From contig URWH01000111.1 in the NCBI GenBank assembly GCA_900551515.1, positions 1-6,493 of the forward strand: a stretch of 6,493 nucleotides of DNA. The letters run 5' to 3'. The stretch comes from an uncultured Porphyromonadaceae bacterium (GTDB lineage Bacteria > Bacteroidota > Bacteroidia > Bacteroidales > Muribaculaceae). Under the pieces are notes generated by a model that did not search any database, had not been told where the DNA came from, and saw only the letters and a program-made list of their open reading frames with translations. Each line of letters begins with the position of its first letter. Positions within the stretch are counted from its first letter, which is position 1. This document shows, one piece after another, positions 1 through 4,545 of this stretch. A program made the position numbers and the translations under genes.

Positions 1-759
1 ACCATTCCCGCCGGCGAAATGGGACGCCAGCATCTTCTCGTGAAAGAGGAGGGTATCCTTGCCGGGGTAGAGATAGCGAAAAAAGTGTTTGAAAAATTCG
101 ACCCGTCACTGAAGATGACGGTGTTTATCCACGACGGCGCTCACGTGAAGCCCGGCGATATAGCCTTTGTCGTTGAAGGCCCGGTGCGCTCTCTTCTTCA
201 GACGGAGCGCGTGATGCTCAACATCATGCAGCGCATGAGCGGCATAGCCACTACCACCGCCCGCTATCAGAAACGCCTCGAAGGCTTGAAAACCAAGGTG
301 CTCGACACCCGCAAGACCACTCCCGGCATGCGCATGCTCGAAAAAGAGGCCGTGCGCATCGGCGGCGGATGCAACCACCGCATCGGCCTGTTTGATATGA
401 TTCTGATCAAGGACAATCATGTCGACTTTGCCGGAGGCATTCCTCAAGCTGTAGCTGCCGCTAAAGCATACTGCAAGCAGACAGGCCGCGATCTCAAAAT
501 CGAAGTGGAGGTGCGCAATGCCGATGAGATCAATCAGGCTCTCGAGGCCGGCGTTGACCGCATCATGCTCGACAATTTCACGCCTGAGCGCACCCGAGAG
601 GCCGTGAAGCAGATAGCCGGCCGCACCGAGATCGAATCGTCGGGCGGCATCACCCTCGACACATTGCGCGATTATGGCGAATGTGGCGTTGACTTCATAT
701 CGGTAGGCGCGCTGACTCACTCGGTCAAAGGCCTCGATATGAGCTTCAAAGCCTGCTGA
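1..759 (+). CDS. nadC: Nicotinate-nucleotide pyrophosphorylase (carboxylating), 5'-truncated by window edge
   Basis: NadC converts quinolinate and PRPP to nicotinate mononucleotide, CO2 and PPi, in cytosolic de novo NAD synthesis. The frame is open from base 1 (TIPAGE precedes the Met at 19), and the family continues upstream at this point, so the true start lies outside the window. About 250 of the usual ~280 residues are visible. Counting from Met19, family motifs include HLLVKEEGILAG (5-16), RMSGIATTT (72-80), DTRKTTPG (96-103), GGGCNHR (115-121), IKDNH (130-134), EVEV (162-165), MLDN (183-186), ESSGGI (206-211) and SVGALTHS (228-235). These cover the Arg/Lys/His residues that bind the two substrates and the barrel strands of the type II phosphoribosyltransferase fold. 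The gene converges on the HAD gene, with stops 19 bp apart. I see no truncation at the 3' end. Identification is very secure. Confidence 0.97.
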   Translation, partial: TIPAGEMGRQHLLVKEEGILAGVEIAKKVFEKFDPSLKMTVFIHDGAHVKPGDIAFVVEGPVRSLLQTERVMLNIMQRMSGIATTTARYQKRLEGLKTKVLDTRKTTPGMRMLEKEAVRIGGGCNHRIGLFDMILIKDNHVDFAGGIPQAVAAAKAYCKQTGRDLKIEVEVRNADEINQALEAGVDRIMLDNFTPERTREAVKQIAGRTEIESSGGITLDTLRDYGECGVDFISVGALTHSVKGLDMSFKAC

Positions 760-778
760 GTCTCAGAGCCGGCTCGAC

Positions 779-1420
779 CTATATGATCGAACCGAGGTTC
801 AGCATGTCATCCACCGAAAATTCCTTAAAGCCGTCAATCACCGTGGCGGCTTTTCCTATGAGCTCCTGTCGGGGATAGGTGGTGGCGAGAGCGATGACTG
901 TGGCTCCCGACGCATTCCCGGCTTTAATCCCCTGCAGCGAGTCCTCAAACACGAAGCAGTCGTGCGGATCGCATCCTATGGCTTCGGCCGCTTTGAGATA
1001 GCCTTCGGGATCGGGCTTCGACCGGGTTATCATCGAGGCGTCGATCACCTCCTCGAAGTAATCGCGCAGCGTGGGGTGCTGCTTGAACAGCAGCTGCATC
1101 TTGCGGTCGTCGCTGCTGGTCACTATGGCCGCCGTGATGCCGCGCCGGCTCAGCTCGTCGAGAAATTCCGTCACGCCGTCGTAGAGCGGATACTCCATCG
1201 TGGCCTGAAAGCGGTCGATGCGCCTGAGGATGTCGTCGACCACGGCCTGATCATCGTAGTGCTTCAGAATCTCGGGTAGGGTAGTGCCCTTGATTGCGAT
1301 GGCATAGTTGTCGATGCCGGTGGGATATATGCGGTCGATCTCCGACCAGAAAAGTGTGTAGGTCGATTCGCTGTCAATCAGCACGCCGTCGAGGTCAAAC
1401 AAAGCTCCGTGTTTAGTCAT
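779..1420 (-). CDS. HAD-IA family phosphatase (beta-phosphoglucomutase-like)
   Basis: This 213-aa cytosolic protein belongs to the haloacid dehalogenase superfamily, subfamily IA, which mostly contains small-molecule phosphatases and phosphomutases. All four HAD motifs are visible. Motif I is DLDGVLIDSE with nucleophile D9 and acid/base D11. Motif II is VTSS with T101/S102. Motif III is SKPDPEGY with K135. Motif IV is FEDSLQG with E159/D160 for Mg2+. A helical cap lies between residues ~18 and 85. Length is normal for the family. The ATG at 1420 places motif I directly at the N-terminus, as expected, and has an A-rich leader with no Shine-Dalgarno. The protein could be a beta-phosphoglucomutase or a sugar-phosphate phosphatase; the sequence does not settle the substrate. 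The gene converges on nadC and diverges from the protease-like gene, so it is probably monocistronic. Confidence 0.93.
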   Translation of the reverse strand: MTKHGALFDLDGVLIDSESTYTLFWSEIDRIYPTGIDNYAIAIKGTTLPEILKHYDDQAVVDDILRRIDRFQATMEYPLYDGVTEFLDELSRRGITAAIVTSSDDRKMQLLFKQHPTLRDYFEEVIDASMITRSKPDPEGYLKAAEAIGCDPHDCFVFEDSLQGIKAGNASGATVIALATTYPRQELIGKAATVIDGFKEFSVDDMLNLGSII

Positions 1421-1447
1421 ATGCTTTTTTTATTTCGTTTTCCGGTG

Positions 1448-1455
1448 CAAAATTA
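1448..1455 (-). promoter_or_regulatory. -7 box of the HAD gene promoter
   Basis: On the minus strand this reads TAATTTTG, a perfect match to the Bacteroidetes -7 consensus TAnnTTTG. It lies 28 bp upstream of the HAD start codon, implying a leader of roughly 20 nt. I do not see a good TTTG -33 box at the expected 19-21 bp distance, so the promoter may be weak or activator-dependent. Confidence 0.5.
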
Positions 1456-1510
1456 ACAATAACGAGTCAGAAACCGGCGCCGAACACCTGAAAAATACTT
1501 TGAATCGCTG

Positions 1511-1534
1511 CCGGAACATGCCGGAACATACCGG
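1511..1534. repeat. Tandem decamer CCGGAACATR, 2.4 copies
   Basis: Two consecutive decamers, CCGGAACATG and CCGGAACATA, are followed by a third CCGG start. The exact 10-bp period would place the units on nearly the same face of the helix. They sit in the divergent intergenic region, 56 bp upstream of the HAD -7 box. A regulator binding site is possible, but chance or slippage is equally open. Confidence 0.5.
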
Positions 1535-1609
1535 TCGCGCCGACATGGTTGTGAATGCCATGGCGTCTGTAACGGCAGTGTTGACGCATTTTCATCTAAG
1601 TGCGCCTGA

Positions 1610-1640
1610 ATTGTGACACGTTCGATAAATGTGTTACAAT
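1610..1640. promoter_or_regulatory. Operator-like inverted repeat upstream of the protease-like gene
   Basis: Arms ATTGTGACAC (1610-1619) and GTGTTACAAT (1631-1640) match as inverted repeats at 9 of 10 positions, separated by 11 bp. Arm centres are 21 bp apart, two helical turns, which fits a dimeric transcription factor. The site ends 12 bp before the -33 box of the downstream promoter, a typical activator position. The half-site resembles the TGTGA core of CRP/FNR-type sites, but the spacing is wider than in E. coli CRP sites, so the regulator is unknown. Confidence 0.5.
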
Positions 1641-1652
1641 GTGGTTGTGTTG

Positions 1653-1684
1653 TTTGTTAGTCAACAAAAGTGAAGTTAAATTTG
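1653..1684 (+). promoter_or_regulatory. Bacteroidetes-type promoter of the protease-like gene
   Basis: A -33 box TTTG (1653-1656) and a -7 box TAAATTTG (1677-1684) are separated by 20 bp, matching the Bacteroidetes housekeeping sigma consensus TTTG-N19-21-TAnnTTTG. The ATG follows 21 bp after the -7 box, so the leader would be about 10-15 nt with no Shine-Dalgarno. Confidence 0.75.
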
Positions 1685-1705
1685 CATTAATAAAATACAA
1701 GCGTA

Positions 1706-2665
1706 ATGGCTATCAAGCAAAAAAGGATACTGATTATCCTGGCAATTATTATACCCGTCATAATCCTGTTGGGCGGCCTTATATTTTTTGCCTCCCGAAC
1801 ATCGCAGACCGACATCATTGCGGAAAAGCCCAATGGTTGTCTGGGCGAAATGCCCGTCAAAAACGATCTTCAAGTTGTGGAGCTCCGTCCGGGACTCTCG
1901 TTTCATATCGATACAGGAGCTGATTTCAGCACCATCACCGAGCATGATCTTGCCGTGCTCGATTCTCTCGGATTCAAATACGAGCGCAGCTTCTATCCCG
2001 TGATCGGACGTGACGGCCGCGGCGACGTGAAGTTCGAGACCGTGCGTTACACCGTCACCCTCCCTCTGTATAAATGGACAGTCGAACCCGACTCCACCGG
2101 CGAAAGCAAATACGAGTGTCAATATAGCGACATGAACATATTGCATAATGTCGACTTCGTACCGTCGCGCACCGGGTTCTCAGTGCTCGGAATCGATTTC
2201 CTCGAAAACTTCAAAGTGGAATTCCGCGGCAATGAAAAAATGATTGCATTGTATTTCAACACACCGAAAGGCTACGAACATTCCACCCCGCTGAAACCTA
2301 AAAAGACATTCCTCAACATCCTCACCCTCAGCCGCCGCTACTATATTGAGATGATGGTCGACGGCGATGTTAACGATTATTTCCTCGATACCGGCATTCA
2401 GCATGCATTCGTAAAGCGTCCCTCCGATGAGCTCACCCCCGGCGGTAAGCACATATCCAATGAAAATATCCAGTCGCTCCGCGGCAAATATCCTGCGCTT
2501 GTCGACCCCGACGGATGGCTCAAAATCGGCGAACGCGAAGGCAAAGCAAAAATTTACTACTACGACAACGACGAAGAAAACTATGCCGTGAACATGTTTA
2601 ATATGTTCCGCAATAGGGACATATTGCTCGATTTTCCCGGCCACACCTTCTGCTTCAGCAAGTAA
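1706..2665 (+). CDS. Membrane-anchored retropepsin-like aspartyl protease family protein with two DTG motifs
   Basis: This 319-aa protein has a basic N-terminus (KQKR) and a hydrophobic segment at about 8-29. It is either an N-terminal anchor or an uncleaved signal peptide; no lipobox Cys is present. The rest would face the periplasm. Lobe 1 carries HIDTGADFSTI (D69) and ends with VLGIDFLENF (160-169), the DTG...(I/L)GxDFL layout of bacterial retropepsin-like domains (Asp_protease_2 type). Lobe 2 (from ~210) has YFLDTGIQHAF (D228) and closes with RDILLDFPG (304-312), so it looks like a diverged second copy. Two aspartates in one chain recall the pepsin pseudodimer, but DTGIQ lacks the usual small Ala/Ser after DTG, so lobe 2 may be non-catalytic. 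Proteolysis is inferred from the family, and no substrate is suggested. The ATG at 1706 fits the promoter 21 bp upstream. The gene appears to be transcribed alone. Confidence 0.75.
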   Translation: MAIKQKRILIILAIIIPVIILLGGLIFFASRTSQTDIIAEKPNGCLGEMPVKNDLQVVELRPGLSFHIDTGADFSTITEHDLAVLDSLGFKYERSFYPVIGRDGRGDVKFETVRYTVTLPLYKWTVEPDSTGESKYECQYSDMNILHNVDFVPSRTGFSVLGIDFLENFKVEFRGNEKMIALYFNTPKGYEHSTPLKPKKTFLNILTLSRRYYIEMMVDGDVNDYFLDTGIQHAFVKRPSDELTPGGKHISNENIQSLRGKYPALVDPDGWLKIGEREGKAKIYYYDNDEENYAVNMFNMFRNRDILLDFPGHTFCFSK

Positions 2666-2814
2666 CACTCATCCATCTCAAAACTCCGACGGCAACGCCA
2701 TTCACGTGCGCAACCCTTCACTGAAGACGAGAGAACTAAAATGACCTTGTACTTCCGATTGGGCTCTTCATTGAAATCTTATCGAAACTTTCCGGGCAAA
2801 AAATCGGGCAAACT

Positions 2815-2846
2815 ATTGTCCAATTCAAATAAAAGCCCTACCTTTG
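2815..2846 (+). promoter_or_regulatory. Promoter of tRNA-Cys
   Basis: The -7 box TACCTTTG (2839-2846) matches TAnnTTTG perfectly, with ATTG (2815-2818) as a near-consensus -33 box 20 bp upstream. The tRNA begins 37 bp after the -7 box, leaving a 5' leader of about 30 nt for RNase P removal. The preceding stretch, 2666-2814, shows no gene and no convincing terminator for the protease-like gene. Confidence 0.65.
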
Positions 2847-2883
2847 TCCTCACAAAACCAATCCGTCTCCTACGGATAAGAAT

Positions 2884-2957
2884 GGTACCTTGGCCGAGTG
2901 GTTAGGTAACGGTCTGCAAAACCGTTTACAGCAGTTCGATTCTGCTAGGTACCTCCA
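2884..2957 (+). tRNA. tRNA-Cys (anticodon GCA), CCA encoded
   Basis: The cloverleaf folds completely. Acceptor GGTACCT (2884-2890) pairs with AGGTACC (2947-2953). The D-arm lies around 2893-2907. The anticodon stem ACGGT/ACCGT (2909-2913/2921-2925) encloses loop CTGCAAA with anticodon GCA at 2916-2918. The T-stem AGCAG/CTGCT encloses TTCGATT (2935-2941). The discriminator base is T2954, the main cysteine identity base, and CCA (2955-2957) is encoded. At 74 nt the length is normal. The gene sits alone, with its own promoter and terminator. Confidence 0.97.
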
Positions 2958-2958
2958 T

Positions 2959-2990
2959 CGACACCCGACCTCGTCGGGTGTCGGCATTTT
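2959..2990 (+). terminator. Intrinsic terminator of tRNA-Cys
   Basis: A perfect 11-bp stem, CGACACCCGAC (2959-2969) with GTCGGGTGTCG (2973-2983), has a 3-nt loop CTC and is followed by GCATTTT. It begins 2 nt after the encoded CCA, so it ends the single-tRNA transcript. Confidence 0.85.
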
Positions 2991-3043
2991 AAATGGAGAT
3001 TGCCTCCCTTGTGGTCGGCGAGCTGGATGGCTGTCTGCATAGA

Positions 3044-3088
3044 AAAAGTGCTTTATCGTACTATCCATAACTACGGTAAAGCACTTTT
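3044..3088 (-). terminator. Long hairpin terminator, probably bidirectional
   Basis: Arms at 3044-3060 and 3072-3088 pair over 17 bp with a single G:U wobble (3056/3076), around an 11-nt loop. The stem carries an A-run on one side and a T-run on the other. On the minus strand it ends in TTTTTCT, a good U-tract for the tape-measure-like gene, whose stop lies 19 bp upstream. On the plus strand it ends in only four T. Confidence 0.75.
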
Positions 3089-3107
3089 GGGGAATGACAA
3101 GGAATTT

Positions 3108-3416
3108 TTAAGGGCTTATGGAGTTTATCTTCCTGACAATCAATGCCCCGGTGTCCATCTTTTTAAAGACTTCACCCATCTTGTTCCGATTCTCAGACAT
3201 CGTATTGGAGTTCTGATCAATAGACCGCCGGAGATTTTCCCACTCAGTCGAGCCCTTTTTCCCCTCGGCCTCAAGCTGTGCCATCGCTTTCCTGGTAGCG
3301 TTTGTCTCTGCCTGAAGCTCTTTATTCGCTTTTTCAAGTTTATGATACTCTTCCTGAGCCTGCGTTGCATTCAGCGTCAGAACCCATTTAATATAGTCGG
3401 GATTAAGTTTTGCCAT
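3108..3416 (-). CDS. Tape-measure-like N-terminal fragment, 102 aa coiled-coil protein
   Basis: This small, highly charged, helical protein opens MAKLNPDYIKWVLTLNATQ and continues as a Glu/Lys/Gln-rich predicted coiled coil over residues ~18-88. The N-terminus and the pattern AMAQLEAEGKKG...EWENLRRSID resemble, from memory, the start of tail tape-measure proteins in Bacteroidetes prophages, which normally run to many hundreds of residues. The resemblance stops near KKMDT (85-89); the last 13 residues look like unrelated read-through to a stop. It may therefore be a decayed prophage remnant. Yet it has a -7 box, a palindrome over its start region and a terminator just downstream, so it may still be expressed. 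No other phage gene is visible. It lies downstream of the two-TM gene on the same strand, separated by 60 bp. Base composition is more AT-rich than nadC or the purine genes. Confidence 0.6.
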   Translation of the reverse strand: MAKLNPDYIKWVLTLNATQAQEEYHKLEKANKELQAETNATRKAMAQLEAEGKKGSTEWENLRRSIDQNSNTMSENRNKMGEVFKKMDTGALIVRKINSISP

Positions 3417-3443
3417 TGCGTTAACATATAAATATTAACGCAA
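3416..3443. promoter_or_regulatory. Perfect palindrome overlapping start codon and -7 box
   Basis: TTGCGTTAA (3416-3424) and TTAACGCAA (3435-3443) form a perfect 9-bp inverted repeat around a 10-bp AT-only-but-one spacer. It spans from the first base of the tape-measure-like start codon to the -7 box, covering the expected transcription start. That is where a repressor operator would sit. A hairpin in the mRNA leader is less likely because part of one arm lies upstream of the expected start. Confidence 0.6.
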
Positions 3444-3471
3444 AGATATTATCAACGAAAAATGATAGAAA
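3441..3471 (-). promoter_or_regulatory. Promoter of the tape-measure-like gene
   Basis: On the minus strand the -7 box reads TATCTTTG (3448-3441), a perfect TAnnTTTG. A TTTC (3471-3468) stands 19 bp upstream as a near-consensus -33 box. The start codon follows 24 bp after the -7 box. The palindrome at 3416-3443 overlaps the -7 box. Confidence 0.6.
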
Positions 3472-3476
3472 GGACG

Positions 3477-3890
3477 TTAAAAAGCGCCACAATCACCACA
3501 ATTTCCACCATCACCCCCGTGATTACCCCCAGTGAAAGGTGGCACCCATAGCACACCATTCGTTGGCCGTTCGCGTCCGTCGCACATCCGGTCAATTTCC
3601 CGGGCTGTTTGACGATCCAACTTCTTATAGTATTTTTTGTTAATCCTGCGACTCATTTCGTTAAATTCCCTTACGATGCGTCTCTTGCGGATCTCCTGAA
3701 TATTCCAGACACGGACAATCGCACGGCCTTTACGGGTGAAGAAGTAGAAGTAAAACATAGCTATGAAAGCACCTCCTACAAAAGCAAAAGCCGTATAGCC
3801 TGCAACGTCATGACCAAAGCCAAACACCGGCTCAAGGACGGCGGCAAGAATCACGATCAAAACCAGTATGATGAAAAACAGCACTACCAT
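3477..3890 (-). CDS. Small two-TM membrane protein with Gly/Cys-rich C-terminal tail
   Basis: I do not recognise a family for this 137-aa protein. It has two hydrophobic segments, about 2-20 and 32-52, joined by a short loop with GFGHDVAGY. A strongly basic region follows (53-107, with RKRR, RRINKKYYKK and an Arg-rich helix), which by the positive-inside rule puts the C-terminal part in the cytoplasm. The tail contains WVPPF (115-119) and ends GGNHGGDGGNCGDCGAF, with Cys131 and Cys134 in a CxxC spacing plus a His, suggesting possible metal or thiol chemistry. The ATG at 3890 is the only start, since an in-frame TGA lies two codons upstream. A -7 box lies 17 bp upstream of it. Function is unknown. 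It could be cargo of a former mobile segment next to tRNA-Cys, or an ordinary lineage-specific protein. Confidence 0.7.
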   Translation of the reverse strand: MVVLFFIILVLIVILAAVLEPVFGFGHDVAGYTAFAFVGGAFIAMFYFYFFTRKGRAIVRVWNIQEIRKRRIVREFNEMSRRINKKYYKKLDRQTAREIDRMCDGRERPTNGVLWVPPFTGGNHGGDGGNCGDCGAF

Positions 3891-3907
3891 AGCTCATTTC
3901 ATAATCA

Positions 3908-3938
3908 CAAATATAGCGCTTTTCCCTTTAAATTCCAA
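3908..3938 (-). promoter_or_regulatory. Promoter of the two-TM protein gene
   Basis: On the minus strand the -7 box reads TATATTTG (3915-3908), a perfect TAnnTTTG. TTGG (3938-3935), 19 bp upstream, is a partial -33 match. The start codon is 17 bp downstream, giving a very short leader without Shine-Dalgarno. Confidence 0.55.
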
Positions 3939-3980
3939 GAGCTGCGCAATATATTCAAAAAATAGTGTCCATCGAGCGCA

Positions 3981-4438
3981 AGCAACGGCTGCTTCCAGCC
4001 GCAGTAGGCTCTTAAATATCTGAATTATAAGATGTAAGGCTGCCGTCGGAAGTATGCCGCCGCTCCTGACCCCGCCTGTCGCCAACCGTGCAATTGCAAA
4101 CGCATAGGAGCGGCGGCTTCCAGCCGCCGGTTAACGTTTAAGTAATTGATTAATATTTGTTAAGCTTGTCGGCGGCAGTATGCCGCCGCTCCTAACTCCG
4201 CCTGTCGGCAACCGTTCAATAGCTAACGCATAGTAGCGGCGGCTTCCAGCCTCCGGAGTCGGCTTAAGTAATTGATTAATATTTGGTAAGCTTGTCGGCG
4301 GCAGGATGCCGCCGCTCCTAACCCCGTCTGTCGGCAACCGTTCAATAGCTAACGCATAGGAGCAGCGGCTTCCAGCCGCCGGAGAACGCTTAGGTAATTG
4401 AATAACAGGTGGTAAGGCTTATGGTGGCAAGATGCTGA
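3981..4438. repeat. 126-bp tandem repeat array, about 3.6 copies
   Basis: Four head-to-tail units are seen at 3981-4106, 4107-4232, 4233-4358 and 4359-4438 (partial, decaying). The first three are each exactly 126 bp. Units 2 and 3 differ at about 12 positions, six of them clustered just after the first hairpin; unit 1 and the partial unit 4 are more diverged. Each full unit opens with a GC-rich palindrome around TTCCA, then an AT-rich stretch containing TAATTGATTAATATT (clear in units 2 and 3), then a second palindrome around GTA or a variant, then a conserved tail ending ACGCATA. The array fills the gap between the two-TM gene and the purF-like terminator; I see no gene in it. Confidence 0.9.
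4107..4192. repeat. REP/BIME-like paired hairpins inside the best repeat unit
   Basis: Hairpin 1 pairs 4111-4117 with 4123-4129 (7 bp, loop TTCCA). Hairpin 2 pairs 4170-4177 with 4181-4188 (8 bp, loop GTA). The outer ends are also inverted: GGAGCGGCGGC (4107-4117) matches GCCGCCGCTCC (4182-4192) perfectly over 11 bp. Two GC-rich palindromes in opposite orientation with an AT-rich core is the layout of bacterial interspersed mosaic elements. I see no transposase, so any mobilisation would be in trans. Confidence 0.7.
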
Positions 4439-4447
4439 TAATATTAA

Positions 4448-4478
4448 CCCCCTCCGGCGCGAACGTCATGGGAGGGGG
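4448..4478 (-). terminator. Probable terminator of the purF-like gene
   Basis: CCCCCTCC (4448-4455) pairs perfectly with GGAGGGGG (4471-4478) around a 15-nt loop. On the minus strand the stem is followed by TTAATATTAT, an AT-rich but imperfect U-tract. It is the first strong stem after the purF-like stop, 68 bp downstream. A weaker 7-bp stem, AGCTGTG/CACAGCT (4500-4506/4517-4523), lies between them and has no U-tract. Confidence 0.55.
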
Positions 4479-4545
4479 CTGTTATCGCATTCTTTATTGA
4501 GCTGTGCCTGACCTGACACAGCTGAGTGTATGGTTGTCAGGAGGG

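Noticed and set aside
106..720. A 204-aa minus-strand reading frame opposite nadC.
   Set aside because: It is a shadow frame; nadC motifs fill the plus strand over the same region.
766..775. GAGCCGGCTC palindrome between nadC and the HAD gene as a bidirectional terminator.
   Set aside because: It is only a 10-bp palindrome with no loop and no T-run on either side, so it could not form an intrinsic terminator.
3000..3431. A 143-aa plus-strand reading frame over the hairpin and the tape-measure-like gene.
   Set aside because: It runs through the tRNA-downstream hairpin, lacks a promoter box and has Phe/Leu/Cys-rich composition typical of antisense translation. The minus strand has the coherent coiled-coil protein with its own signals.
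4131..4337. A 68-aa minus-strand reading frame with repeated VRSGGILPPTSL motifs, and a similar 63-aa frame at 3894-4085.
   Set aside because: Both are translations of the 126-bp DNA repeat, which has a codon-multiple period. Conservation follows the hairpins rather than the codons, and there is no promoter box or stable start, so they are artefacts.
3981..4438. A CRISPR array.
   Set aside because: The repeat unit is 126 bp head to tail with no short constant repeats alternating with unique spacers, and no cas gene is nearby.
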